From Hymenobacter cheonanensis (lineage in GTDB: Bacteria > Bacteroidota > Bacteroidia > Cytophagales > Hymenobacteraceae): a stretch of DNA of 64,000 bases. The position numbers and the translations under genes were made by a program. The notes below the pieces were generated by a model. That model made no database searches. It saw nothing but the letters and a program-made list of their open reading frames with translations, and was not told where the DNA came from. The DNA is taken from NCBI RefSeq assembly GCF_030581075.1, contig NZ_JAUQSW010000001.1:372001-436000 (forward strand). The letters are read 5' to 3'. The first letter of the stretch is position 1; each line of letters opens with the position of its first letter. Shown here piece after piece: positions 50,499-59,408 of the stretch.

Positions 50499-51261
50499 AT
50501 GCCCTACCCCCCCTCTGCCGCCCCGCTGCGCTGCGTGGTGCTCGACGACGACCCGCTCGGCTGCGACCTGGTGGTGAGCTACGTGGGCCGGGTGCCGGCC
50601 CTGGCCCTCAGCGGCCAGTACACGGAGCCAGTGGCGGCCTTCGAGCACCTGAGCCGCACGCCGGTCGATATCCTGTTCACCGATATTGAGCTGCCTGGCC
50701 TCAGCGGGCTGGAGCTGGTGCGCGGCCTGCGCCAGCCGCCGCTGGTGGTATTTCTGACCTCGCACCCCGAGTACGCCTTGCCCACCTACGAGCTTGACGC
50801 GGTCGATTTTTTGGTGAAGCCGCTGGCGTTTCCGCGCTTTTTGCGAGCCGTGGATAAGGCGCTGCGGCTGCACAGCGCCGCGCTGCCCCCTACCCCCCCC
50901 GCCGGCGGCCGACGACAGCTTTTTTATTCGGACCGAGCAACAGTTTTTGCGCCTGCGCTGCGCCGAGGTAGCCTACGCCGAGGCCATGCGCGACTTTGTA
51001 AAAGTGCACCTCATCACCGGGGCCGTGCACATTACGCTGGTCAACCTCAAGCATTTTGAGGAGCAGGTGCCGGCCGGCTGCTTTCTGCGCACCCACCGCT
51101 CGTTTCTGGTGAATAAGGCCCACATCAGCGTCGTTTCGGCCGATGAAGTGCGGCTAGGCCCCACGCTCGCCGTACCATTGGGCCAGAGCTTCCGCGAGGA
51201 TGTGCTGGCCCAGGTGGTGCAGCAGCGCCTGGTGAGCCGCCACCCAGCGGGCGGCAAGTAG
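50499..51261 (+). pseudogene. LytTR response regulator split by a frameshift at C8
   Basis: The first frame encodes a complete receiver domain (CVVLDDDPLGCDLVV, Asp in LFTDIELPGLSG, VDFLVKPLAF). After a run of eight C at 50893-50900 the reading frame must shift by one base to continue. The second frame encodes FFIRTEQQFLRLRCAEVAYA and a full LytTR domain (FVKVHLITGAVHITLVNLK, FLRTHRSFLVNKAHI). Without the shift, the LytTR domain is lost. A sequencing error, phase variation in the homopolymer or programmed frameshifting are all possible. The divergent histidine kinase at 51469 is the likely partner. Confidence 0.75.
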
Positions 51262-51310
51262 CGCGGACTGCTCAAGTAAAGAATAGCCTGAGTGAATTTA
51301 GTTAAAACGC

Positions 51311-51428
51311 CAAAAGGTCGTCATACTGAACGCAGTGAAGCATCTCGCCCGCTTTGTTGGATTACTAATCCAAGAGTTCGGTTAACGCGGTAGAGATGCT
51401 TCACTGCGTTCAGCATGACGACCTTTTG
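51311..51428. repeat. Inverted repeat, class A variant
   Basis: The arms CAAAAGGTCGTCATACTGAA with CGCAGTGAAGCATCTC and complement flank a centre containing TTGGATTACTAATCCAA, itself a palindrome. It lies between the 3' ends of the LytTR gene and the TPR kinase, which are convergent here. Confidence 0.9.
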
Positions 51429-51468
51429 AAATTTTCAAACACGTTCCTAACGCAAGCTGCTTTGCTTA

Positions 51469-53685
51469 TCACCTGGCAGCGATTGCCTGGCCAGTGCTTT
51501 GTTCGCGCAGCAGGGGGCTAGCCGGCTCGGCGGTAGGCAGCAGCAGGTAAAAGGTGGTACCCTGGCCCGGCCCGGGGCTAGCCACTTCCAGCTCGCCGCG
51601 GCTGCGGCGCGCATAGTCGCGGCTGAGCACGAGGCCCAGGCCGGCGCCGGGCGCGCCCTTCGCGGCGCGGCGCGGCAGGCCCTCGGGGGCTAGCGGCTGG
51701 CGCGGGGTAGGCATGGGTAGGCCCAGGCCGGTATCGGCCACGGTGAGCTGCCAGGCGCCGGCTTGGCGCGTGGCGGCCACGGCTACCTGGCCGCCGCTGG
51801 GGGTGAATTTGAGGGCGTTGCTGAGCAGGTTGCGCAGCACCAGGCGCACGGCGGCGGGGTCGGCCTGCACCCACTCGTCGCCGCTAAGGGTAGTACGCAG
51901 GGCAACGCCGGCCGCCTCGGCGGTGGGGCCTAGCAAACTGGCCGCGTCTTCGGCGGTGGCAGCCAGCGATAGGGCCTCGGTGTGCACCGGGCCGGCCACG
52001 TGCAGCTGCAGCGCCGCCCAGCTCAGCAGGTTTTCGAGCAGAATCAGCGTCTGGTCGAGCGTTTGGGTGAGGTGGCGCGTGTACTGGCGCAGGCGCTCGG
52101 GCGGCAGCGGCGGGCCGCTGAGCAGCTCTACAAAGCTGTGCAGCGAGTGCAGCGGCGCCCGCAAATCGTGGCCGATGATGCTGAACAGCCGGTCTTTGGT
52201 GGCGTTCAGCTCGGTAAGCTCGGCGCGCTGCTTTTCTACCAGGCGGTTGCGGCGGCGCAGCTGCCAGGCCAGCCAGCCCAGCGCCAGCGCGCCCAGCGCC
52301 GCCGCCGTGAAGCCCACGGCTAGCCCCCGCAGCTGGCGCTGCCGCAGGCGCAGGGTTTCGGCCTGGGCCGTGCTGGTGCGGGCCAGCGCCTGCCGCCGCT
52401 CGCGCTCCTGGCTCAGCTGGAAATCGCCCTGCAAGCGGCCAATCTGCTCGGCCTTGGCCTGGCTGAACAGCGAGTCGTGGGCGGCCTGGGCCCGCTCGGT
52501 GTAGGCCAGCGCCTGGCGGTAGTCGCCGCTGGCTTTGGCCAGGCTAGCCAAGCGGGCGGCGGCGCTTTGCACATCGGCCACGTCGTGGATGCGGCTAGCC
52601 AGGGCCAGCGCCTCGCGGGCGGCGGTGGCCGCTAGGGCCGGCTGGTCGCTTTGCTGGTAGGTTTGGGCCAGGCCGTTGAGCACGTCGGCGGTGGCGTTGT
52701 TGTCGTCGGCGGCGCGCAGCAGGACCAGGGCGCGGGTGTAGGCCCGGATGGCCTCGGGCCGGCGGCCGGCATCGCGCAGAAAGTGGGCGTAGCTGCCCAG
52801 CACCTGGCCCACGTCGGCGGGCTCGTGCAGGGCCTCGAAGCCGGCCAGCGACTTCTGGAAATACGCCTCCGTATCGGGGTGGTGCAGGTGGGTCATGGCG
52901 GTGGCCATGTTCTGGTACACAATGGGGCGCACGCGCTGGTCGGGCACCGAGTCGAGGCGGGGCAGCAGCTGGTGGTAGGTGCGCAGGGCCAGGGCGTATT
53001 CTTCCTGCTTGAGGTACACGTTGCCGATGTTGCCCAGCGAGTTGACTTCCGTTTGGGCGTCGTGGTGCTGGCGGGCTAGCCGCAGCGCCTCAAACAGCGC
53101 CGCCAGCGCCCGCGGGTAGTCGCCGCGGTTCACATAAATACTACCCAGGCCATTGAGTGCCTGCGCGGTGCGGGCCCAGTCGCCGTGCTTTTCAAAAAAC
53201 TGCCGCGCCGCCTGCACCGAGGCCAGCGCACAGGCATAGTCGTCTTGGGCGTTGCAGAGGCGCGCCCGGTTCAGCAGCGCCGTGCCTAGCCCCCGCTGCT
53301 CGCCCAGCCGCTGCCCCAGCGCCACGGCCGAGTCGAGCACGACCCGCGCGGCCGGAAATTTCCCCTCGTTCTGGTAGCTCATCCCCAGGCCGGTGAGCGC
53401 CCGCACCTGGCCGCCGGCAAAGCGCAGCCGCTCGCTTAGGTGCTGGGCCTGGCGCAGGGCGGCCCGGGCCTCGGCATACTGGCCTAGTCGGGCCAGCGCG
53501 AACCCCAGCTCGTTGAGGGTTTGGGCGCGGCCGGTATCGGCGGGCGCGGCAGCGGCGCGGCGGCGCAGGCTGTCGGCCTGGGCCTGCGGGTTGGGGGGGC
53601 CGCCGGCCGGGGCGCTGCGGCCCCAAAACGTTCCTAAAAAAGCCAGCATAAGCGCCAGGCGCGACCGGGTAATGAGTTGAATCAT
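51469..53685 (-). CDS. TPR-containing sensor histidine kinase
   Basis: The 738-residue protein has a signal-like N terminus, about seven TPR repeats in the periplasmic part (TLNELGFALARLGQYAEARA, ALNGLGSIYVNRGDYPRALA, SLGNIGNVYLKQEEYALALR), one transmembrane helix near 460 (LAVGFTAAALGALALGWL), a coiled coil, HisKA with His in SIIGHDLRAPLHSLHS, and an ATPase domain (NLLSNALKFTPSG, DTGLGLP, GAGLGLVLSRDYA). This architecture is common in Bacteroidota and is often paired with LytTR regulators. The adjacent split LytTR gene is the probable partner. Confidence 0.88.
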   Translation of the reverse strand: MIQLITRSRLALMLAFLGTFWGRSAPAGGPPNPQAQADSLRRRAAAAPADTGRAQTLNELGFALARLGQYAEARAALRQAQHLSERLRFAGGQVRALTGLGMSYQNEGKFPAARVVLDSAVALGQRLGEQRGLGTALLNRARLCNAQDDYACALASVQAARQFFEKHGDWARTAQALNGLGSIYVNRGDYPRALAALFEALRLARQHHDAQTEVNSLGNIGNVYLKQEEYALALRTYHQLLPRLDSVPDQRVRPIVYQNMATAMTHLHHPDTEAYFQKSLAGFEALHEPADVGQVLGSYAHFLRDAGRRPEAIRAYTRALVLLRAADDNNATADVLNGLAQTYQQSDQPALAATAAREALALASRIHDVADVQSAAARLASLAKASGDYRQALAYTERAQAAHDSLFSQAKAEQIGRLQGDFQLSQERERRQALARTSTAQAETLRLRQRQLRGLAVGFTAAALGALALGWLAWQLRRRNRLVEKQRAELTELNATKDRLFSIIGHDLRAPLHSLHSFVELLSGPPLPPERLRQYTRHLTQTLDQTLILLENLLSWAALQLHVAGPVHTEALSLAATAEDAASLLGPTAEAAGVALRTTLSGDEWVQADPAAVRLVLRNLLSNALKFTPSGGQVAVAATRQAGAWQLTVADTGLGLPMPTPRQPLAPEGLPRRAAKGAPGAGLGLVLSRDYARRSRGELEVASPGPGQGTTFYLLLPTAEPASPLLREQSTGQAIAAR

Positions 53686-53871
53686 AGCGGCTAGGGTTAG
53701 GTGCGCAAGGTAGCCGAAATTTTCAGCTTTCCGCTAGCCCTGCTACCAGTCAGATGGCTCGGCTTGCTGCCCCCGCGCTTGCCTTGCTAACTTGCGCCCG
53801 CATTCGGGCCGCCCCTCCCACCCCGCCGCCCCAATTGCTCATTGCTCACTGTATAACTGCTAATTGATAAG

Positions 53872-54606
53872 ATGGGACGCGCATTTGAATTCCGGAAAGG
53901 CCGCAAAATGAAACGCTGGGACCGGATGTCGAAAGACTTTACCCGCATCGGCAAGGAAATCGTGATGGCCGTGAAAGAAGGTGGCCCCAACCCCGACTCC
54001 AACGCCCGCCTGCGCACGGCCATCCAAAACGGCAAGGGCGTGAACATGCCCAAAGACCGCGTGGATGCCGCCATTAAGCGCGCCAGCGGCAAGGATGAGA
54101 AAGACTACCAAGAGGTTGTGTATGAAGGCTATGGCCCCCACGGCGTAGCCATTGTGGTCGAAACCGCCACCGACAACCCCACCCGCACCGTGAGCAACGT
54201 GCGCCTGTACTTCAACCGCAACAGCGGCGCCCTGGGCACGGCCGGCAGCTCCGACTATACCTTCACCCGCAAGGGCGTGTTTAAGCTGGCTGCCGAAGGC
54301 CTGGACCGTGACGAGTTGGAGCTGGAACTCATCGACGCCGGCGCCGAAGACGTGTACGAAACCACCGAGGAAGACGAGCACGGCGCCGAGCACCAATATA
54401 TGGTGATTGAAACTGCCTTCACCGACTTTGGCCAGATGCAGAAAGCGCTGGATGCCAAGGGCGTGAATATTGTGAGCGCCACCTTGCAGCGCGTGCCCAA
54501 CACGACCGTGTCGCTCACCGACGAGCAGGCCGAGGAAGTGGAAAAGCTCATCGACAAGCTCGAAGAAGACGAGGACGTGCAGGCCGTGTACCACACCATG
54601 GGCTAG
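53872..54606 (+). CDS. yebC: YebC/PmpR-family protein
   Basis: This 244-residue YebC/TACO1-like protein starts MGRAFEFRKGRKMKRW and contains FTRIGKEIVMAVKEGG, GVNMPKDRVDAAIKRA and YEGYGPHGVAIVVE. It is full length. Older work treats YebC as a transcription regulator; more recent work links the family to translation of proline-rich stretches. A terminator follows at 54643. It is monocistronic. Confidence 0.94.
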   Translation: MGRAFEFRKGRKMKRWDRMSKDFTRIGKEIVMAVKEGGPNPDSNARLRTAIQNGKGVNMPKDRVDAAIKRASGKDEKDYQEVVYEGYGPHGVAIVVETATDNPTRTVSNVRLYFNRNSGALGTAGSSDYTFTRKGVFKLAAEGLDRDELELELIDAGAEDVYETTEEDEHGAEHQYMVIETAFTDFGQMQKALDAKGVNIVSATLQRVPNTTVSLTDEQAEEVEKLIDKLEEDEDVQAVYHTMG

Positions 54607-54642
54607 GCGCCGACGCCTGTTCCGACTTGGCTAGCCCCCCCG

Positions 54643-54680
54643 CGCCGCCCATCTGCCAGATGGGCGGCGTTGTTGTTTTT
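54643..54680 (+). terminator. Rho-independent terminator after yebC
   Basis: Stem CGCCGCCCATCTG / CAGATGGGCGGCG followed by TTGTTGTTTTT. Confidence 0.85.
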
Positions 54681-54757
54681 GGCCCCGGGCAACCGTGGCG
54701 GCTTTCGCGCTACATTCGCTTGGCAGTCGCCGTTTTACGCTTTTAAAGCCCCTGGCT

Positions 54758-55213
54758 ATGGCCCCTAACTTCTTAGACCCTAGCGATAACAAAGCCCTGG
54801 TCAGCCGCCTGTTCAGGCTGATGCCCGACGCCCAGCGCCGCTGGGGCACCATGACGGCCGGCCAGATGCTGGTGCACTGCGCCGACCAGCTGCGGGTGAG
54901 CCGCGGCGAAAAGCCTGTGGCCTCGCTGCGCGTGCCGGGGCTGCTGAAGCCGCTGCTGAAATGGTATTTCGTCACGCGGCTCACGCAGTTCAAGCCGGGC
55001 ATGAAAACGCTGTACGAGCTGGATGCGCAAAGCGGCATGACGCCGCCCGTGAGCTTTGCCACCGACCACGCCACGCTGCTTCGGCTGCTGGCGCCGGCCG
55101 GCTACCGCCCCGGCGGCATCGACCACCCGCTGTTTGGGCACCTGTCGGCGCAGGAATTTGGAGAAATAACCTGGAAGCACCTCGACCACCACTTGCGGCA
55201 ATTCGGCGTGTAA
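54758..55213 (+). CDS. DUF1569 (DinB-like) protein
   Basis: The 151-residue protein fits the DinB/DUF1569 four-helix bundle family: WGTMTAGQMLVHCADQL carries the first metal-type His, and GHLSAQEFGEITWKHLDHHLRQF the last two. These proteins are probable metal-dependent hydrolases or thiol transferases of unknown substrate. ATG at 54758 is chosen over 54695 as the upstream residues are not family-like. The cupin gene follows on the same strand. Confidence 0.82.
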   Translation: MAPNFLDPSDNKALVSRLFRLMPDAQRRWGTMTAGQMLVHCADQLRVSRGEKPVASLRVPGLLKPLLKWYFVTRLTQFKPGMKTLYELDAQSGMTPPVSFATDHATLLRLLAPAGYRPGGIDHPLFGHLSAQEFGEITWKHLDHHLRQFGV

Positions 55214-55299
55214 CCGTCGTTAGCAAGAGCTTTCCAAGCACACTATTACGTTGCCGTTCACCCGGCGGCGAATACTCTTTTCACTTAAGCAGACGGTTT

Positions 55300-55665
55300 A
55301 TGCCCGATAAAATCTCCGTTGCTACGGCGCCCAGCTACGCCTGGGGGGCGGGCTGCACTGGCTGGCACCTGGTTAAAAATGAGGCGCTAGGCGTCATTCA
55401 GGAAACTATGCCGCCGGGCACGGCCGAAGTGCGCCACTACCACGCGCGGGCGCAGCAGTTTTTTTACGTGCTGCGCGGCGAGGGCACCTTTGAGCTGGCC
55501 GGCCAAACCCAGCAGCTAGGCCCCGGCGAGGGCCTCGAAGTGCCGGCCGGGCTGGCCCACCAGCTGCGCAACGAGGCCCCCGAGCTGCTGGAATTTTTGG
55601 TGGTTTCGACGCCCCACGCCCACGGCGACCGCGTGCTGGCGCCCGCCCCCACGCAACTTTCGTAG
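55300..55665 (+). CDS. Small cupin-domain protein
   Basis: The 121-residue single-domain cupin shows motif 1 as VRHYHARAQQFFYVLRGEG, with metal-type His/His and Glu-equivalent positions, and motif 2 as PGEGLEVPAGLAHQLRNE. It is small enough to be a sugar- or metabolite-binding cupin; the activity is unknown. It begins at 55300, 86 bases after the DUF1569 gene. The longer ORF overlaps that gene in another frame. Confidence 0.85.
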   Translation: MPDKISVATAPSYAWGAGCTGWHLVKNEALGVIQETMPPGTAEVRHYHARAQQFFYVLRGEGTFELAGQTQQLGPGEGLEVPAGLAHQLRNEAPELLEFLVVSTPHAHGDRVLAPAPTQLS

Positions 55666-55736
55666 CCTGGCCGGTGCCTATAAAGCGCCGCTAGCCTTGC
55701 CCGGCTGGCGGCGTTTGTCGTTTCTTGCGATTTCTT

Positions 55737-57098
55737 ATGAAAATTCTACGCCTCCTCCCCGGCCTGCTGCCCTTCGCCGCACTCGCTCAGCCCTCGGCCC
55801 CGCAGCCGCCTACCGACCCTAGCATTCAGCGCTGGGTAAACGAAGTGTCGGCCAAAAACCTGGAAACCGACGTGCGCAAGCTCGTCAGCTACGGCACCCG
55901 CCATACCCTGAGCGACACCCAGAGCAAGAAGCGCGGCATTGGCGCGGCGCGGCAGTACGTGTTCGACGAGTTTCGGAAATACAGCAAGGCCGGCGGAGGC
56001 CGCATGGTGGTGGAGATGGACACCTTCACGCTGAAGGCCGATGGCAAGCGCGTGGATAAAACTACGCTGATGGCCAACGTGCTGGCTACCATTCCCGGCA
56101 CCGACCCTACCGATAAGCGGGTGCTCATTATGAGCGGCCACATCGACTCGCGAGTGACCGACGTGATGAACCGCACCGCCGATGCGCCCGGCGCCAACGA
56201 CGACGCCAGCGGCGTGGCCGCCGTGATGGAGGTAGCCCGCATCCTGGCCGGCCAGAAGTTTCCGTGCACCATTAAGCTGGTGGCCGTGCAGGGCGAAGAG
56301 CAGGGGCTGCTCGGCTCGGGCCACCTGGCCGAGCGCGCCAAAAAGGAAGGCTGGAACGTGGTGGCGATGCTGAATAACGACATCGTGGGCAACTCGAAGG
56401 GCTACGACCCCGAAATCACCGACTCGCTGCACCTGCGCGTGTTCAGCGAGGGCGTGCCGGCCACCGAAACGCCCGAGCAGGCGCGCCAGCGCCGCCAGCT
56501 TAGCTCGGAGAATGACGCGCCCAGCCGCCAGCTGGCCCGCTACGCCCAAATGGCCGCCCGCCAGTACGTGAATGCCGGGGGCTACTCGGTGCTGCTCGAG
56601 TACCGGCCCGACCGCTTTTTGCGCGGTGGCGACCACACGCCCTTCAACCAGCAGGGCTTTGCGGCCGTGCGCTTCACCGAAACCAACGAGAACTTCAACC
56701 ACCAGCACCAGGACCTGCGCACCGAGGGCGGTATTGAGTACGGCGACAAGCCCGAGTTTGTGGACTACCGCTACCTGCGCCGCACTGCCCAGGTAAACCT
56801 GGCCACCCTGGCCAGCCTGGCGCTAGCCCCCGCCGCCCCCCAGAAGGTGGAAGTGCTCACCGCCAAGCTCACCAACCGCACCGAGCTGCGCTGGCTAGCC
56901 CCGCAGGGCGGCCCCGCCCCCGCCGGCTACATTGTGCTGGCCCGCGAAACCAGCGCCCCGCAGTGGCAGCAGCGCTTCCCCGTCAGCGGCACTACCGCCG
57001 ACCTGGCCATCAGCAAGGATAACTACATCTTCGGCGTGGTGAGCGTGGATGCCCAAGGGCACGAGAGCACGGCCGTGCTGCCGGTGGTGGGGCGGTAA
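55737..57098 (+). CDS. Secreted M28-family zinc aminopeptidase with Fn3-like C-terminus
   Basis: The 453-residue exopeptidase has a signal peptide (about 1-18, ending ALAQ). The two-zinc site can be traced through His in MSGHIDSR, Asp in GANDDASGVA, Glu-Glu in VQGEEQGLLGSG, Asp in NNDIVGN and His in FNHQHQDLR. After about residue 370 a fibronectin III-like domain (TELRWLAPQGGPAPAGYIVL) completes it. It would cleave N-terminal amino acids from peptides in the periplasm or outside. ATG at 55737 begins the signal; an in-frame TTG lies four codons earlier. Confidence 0.9.
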   Translation: MKILRLLPGLLPFAALAQPSAPQPPTDPSIQRWVNEVSAKNLETDVRKLVSYGTRHTLSDTQSKKRGIGAARQYVFDEFRKYSKAGGGRMVVEMDTFTLKADGKRVDKTTLMANVLATIPGTDPTDKRVLIMSGHIDSRVTDVMNRTADAPGANDDASGVAAVMEVARILAGQKFPCTIKLVAVQGEEQGLLGSGHLAERAKKEGWNVVAMLNNDIVGNSKGYDPEITDSLHLRVFSEGVPATETPEQARQRRQLSSENDAPSRQLARYAQMAARQYVNAGGYSVLLEYRPDRFLRGGDHTPFNQQGFAAVRFTETNENFNHQHQDLRTEGGIEYGDKPEFVDYRYLRRTAQVNLATLASLALAPAAPQKVEVLTAKLTNRTELRWLAPQGGPAPAGYIVLARETSAPQWQQRFPVSGTTADLAISKDNYIFGVVSVDAQGHESTAVLPVVGR

Positions 57099-57124
57099 AC
57101 AGCACACAAACTTTTAGCATTGGT

Positions 57125-57523
57125 ATGAGCTGGGATGTTTTTGTTTTCAAAGCAAACCGCGTAATCAGCGACATCAGCGATATCGAGGAAGAATTACTTG
57201 TGGATATCGGCACTTGGCAAGAGTTCAGGCAACTGCTGACTGCTCAGTTTCCTGAGGCTTCTTTCGATGATAACTGGTGCACAATTGGTGATGAGCAGAC
57301 CAGTTTGGAAACCTCACTAGGACCACCTGATGAGAAAATGAGCAACACAATTTTTCATCTCTACGGCCCTAATGCTATTTACCTTTTAGCAGCTTTGTGC
57401 CAACGTAATGATTGGCAGGCTTTTGATACTTCTTTAGATGCAATGCTGAATCCTGATAAGCCAGATGTGAATGGTTATTTAAACTTTGCTGCTTACCTCG
57501 CTCAAATCAAGAAGGGCAGTTGA
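57125..57523 (+). CDS. Low-GC hypothetical protein, immunity-like
   Basis: The 132-residue protein starts MSWDVFVFKANRVISDISD and contains FHLYGPNAIYLLAALCQRN and FDTSLDAMLNPDKP. Its AT-richer composition and codon use differ from surrounding genes. The layout resembles small cytoplasmic proteins often found near polymorphic toxins or as orphan immunity genes, but I cannot name the family. It is followed by a large class D repeat. Confidence 0.6.
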   Translation: MSWDVFVFKANRVISDISDIEEELLVDIGTWQEFRQLLTAQFPEASFDDNWCTIGDEQTSLETSLGPPDEKMSNTIFHLYGPNAIYLLAALCQRNDWQAFDTSLDAMLNPDKPDVNGYLNFAAYLAQIKKGS

Positions 57524-57531
57524 TTCCGCTT

Positions 57532-57718
57532 CTGGCGCGAGTTTAGGCGCAGCCGTAACTCGTGCCAGCTCGTTCTGTGGGAGGCTGCGCCTCCCACAGA
57601 ACGAGCTGCCAGCCCGACCCTAGCGGCACAACCCCACCTTGCCGCTAGCGCGGCAGTGGAGGTACAACCTCCACGTTATAGTCGGCACAAGTTACGGCTG
57701 CGCCTAAACTCGCGCCAG
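57532..57718. repeat. Inverted repeat, class D, long form
   Basis: Outer arms 57532-57566 and 57684-57718 match over 35 bases with one mismatch, and match the element at 6822 with short insertions. The centre is longer and holds at least two more hairpins (GTGGGAGGC / GCCTCCCAC and a GTGGAGGT / ACCTCCAC pair). Confidence 0.9.
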
Positions 57719-57760
57719 CAGGGTATAATACTAACACAAAACTCTTTACTACCTTCCTGC

Positions 57761-58168
57761 ATGTCTGGCTCTCGAAACTTCCGTCGTATTCTGCTTGCCA
57801 CCCTTGGCGTAGGCCTAGTGGCATGGCTGTGCTACCAGCCGGCAGCGGCCCAGCAGGCCGGCCAAATTGTGCGGGTGGCCCGCATCGTGGTAGATGCGGC
57901 GCAGCTGCCACAGTACAAGGCAGCGCTGAAAGAAGGCATGGAAACGGCAGTGCGCGTCGAGCCGGGTGTGCTGGCTTTGAACGCGGTGTACGAAAAGGAA
58001 AACCCCACCCATGTAATGGTGCTGGAAGTATATGCTAGTGCAGCGGCTTACCAGGCGCATTTGCAGACGCCGCATTTCAAAAAATATAAGGCTACTACCA
58101 AAGACATGGTAAAATCGCTGGAACTAGTTGATGTGGAGCCCATTGCTTTAGCGACGAAGGCAAAATAA
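57761..58168 (+). CDS. Secreted antibiotic-biosynthesis-monooxygenase-like (ABM) protein
   Basis: The 135-residue protein has a signal peptide (about 1-30, ending PAAAQ) and a ferredoxin-like ABM domain: VRVARIVVDAAQLPQYKAAL, EPGVLALNAVYEKENP, MVLEVYASAAAYQAHLQTPH. ABM proteins are usually cytoplasmic, so the export signal is noteworthy. Substrate unknown. ATG at 57761 is chosen because it starts the signal; the longer frame enters the class D repeat. Confidence 0.85.
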   Translation: MSGSRNFRRILLATLGVGLVAWLCYQPAAAQQAGQIVRVARIVVDAAQLPQYKAALKEGMETAVRVEPGVLALNAVYEKENPTHVMVLEVYASAAAYQAHLQTPHFKKYKATTKDMVKSLELVDVEPIALATKAK

Positions 58169-58227
58169 AATCGCCGGCAAGGCAGCTCAACTAGCCGCTA
58201 CCGGCAGTTTCCCTCCTATTCTAGTTC

Positions 58228-58851
58228 TTGACCCAACCTAGCTTGCGTTTTTCCCAATTTTTGTTTGTTCCCGCGGGGTTGCTGGCGGGGCTGCTGGCCG
58301 CCCCGGCGGCGCAGGCGCAGCAGCGGTTTCAGCCGGGCTACCTGGTGCTGGAGCGCGGCGACACGGTGCGCGGCCTGCTGGAGGCGCCCACCCGCAGCAT
58401 GGCTACGCAGGGCGTGTACTTCCGCAAAAGCGCGGCCACCGAGCCCCAGTTCTACCCCATCAAGGCCGTGCGCAGCCTGCGCGTGGTGGAGGGCAAAACC
58501 TACGTGGTGCGCAAGATGCAGCCTATGATGGGGCACGATACCCTGCGCCTGTTTATGGAGCCCCTGGCGCAGGGGCGCGCCACGCTCTACCGCAGCTCGT
58601 ATAATGCCCTGGCCAACGACCCGAATGCGGTGTTTGCCAACCAGCTTTCGTTTGCGTACTACTACATTGGGCAGGCCAGCACCCCCGGCCGGCCGCCTTA
58701 CCTGCTGCAATCCAACACGTTCAGGAGCGATTTGCGCAGCTTGTTCAGCGACTGCCCGAGCGCGCCGGCCGTTTCGGGCAAGTTTACCGAGGACAACCTG
58801 ACCCGGCTGGTGCAGCAGTACAATGCCTGCACCACCGGCCTCACGCGCTAG
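58228..58851 (+). CDS. Secreted hypothetical protein
   Basis: The 207-residue protein starts at a TTG (MTQPSLRFSQFLFVPAGL), with a signal peptide ending AQAQ near 31. The body has regular strands (GYLVLERGDTVRGLLEAP, QFYPIKAVRSLRVVEG) and ends with two conserved-looking Cys (DCPSAP, NACTTG). It could be a Bacteroidota-specific envelope protein; I do not recognise a family. Start choice is uncertain as no ATG lies before the signal. Confidence 0.6.
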   Translation: MTQPSLRFSQFLFVPAGLLAGLLAAPAAQAQQRFQPGYLVLERGDTVRGLLEAPTRSMATQGVYFRKSAATEPQFYPIKAVRSLRVVEGKTYVVRKMQPMMGHDTLRLFMEPLAQGRATLYRSSYNALANDPNAVFANQLSFAYYYIGQASTPGRPPYLLQSNTFRSDLRSLFSDCPSAPAVSGKFTEDNLTRLVQQYNACTTGLTR

Positions 58852-58892
58852 GCCGGCGCCGCCCCGCCCTGCCACCCACCCCCGCTTGCTTT

Positions 58893-59315
58893 ATGGCTGC
58901 CGATTATACCCTCCAGCGCTTTCTCGACGCCCAGGCCACCGACTACCCCACGGCGCTGGCCGAGCTGAAAGCCGGCCGCAAGCGCAGCCACTGGATGTGG
59001 TACATTTTCCCGCAAATTCAGGGGCTGGGCTTCAGCGCCATATCGAAGCACTACGCCATCGGCGATGCGGCCGAGGCTGCCGCGTATGCCCGGCACCCGG
59101 TGCTGGGCCCGCGGCTGGTCGAGATTGCGACGGCGCTGCTGGGGCTAGCCAGCCGCAACGCCACGCAGGTCTTCGGCAGCCCCGACGACTTGAAGCTGCG
59201 CTCGTCGATGACGCTGTTTGCCGCCGTGCCGGGCGCCAGCCCGGTTTTTCAGGCGGTGCTGGATAAGTTTTTCGGCGGCACGCCCGATGCGCAAACCCTG
59301 CGGCGGCTGCGCTAG
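58893..59315 (+). CDS. DUF1810-family protein
   Basis: The 140-residue protein matches DUF1810: LQRFLDAQATDYPTALAEL, KRSHWMWYIFPQIQGLG, VFGSPDDLKLRSSMTLF and FQAVLDKFFGG. It is cytoplasmic. The function of the family is unknown. It is full length and starts at an ATG directly before the first helix. Confidence 0.9.
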   Translation: MAADYTLQRFLDAQATDYPTALAELKAGRKRSHWMWYIFPQIQGLGFSAISKHYAIGDAAEAAAYARHPVLGPRLVEIATALLGLASRNATQVFGSPDDLKLRSSMTLFAAVPGASPVFQAVLDKFFGGTPDAQTLRRLR

Positions 59316-59408
59316 GAGCCCGCCGGCCTTCCCCAGGCGCAACCCCCGGAACGCCATGCCCCGGCAAGCGGCGGCCAGGTAAGCCCGGCGGCCCGGGGGT
59401 TGGCCGCC

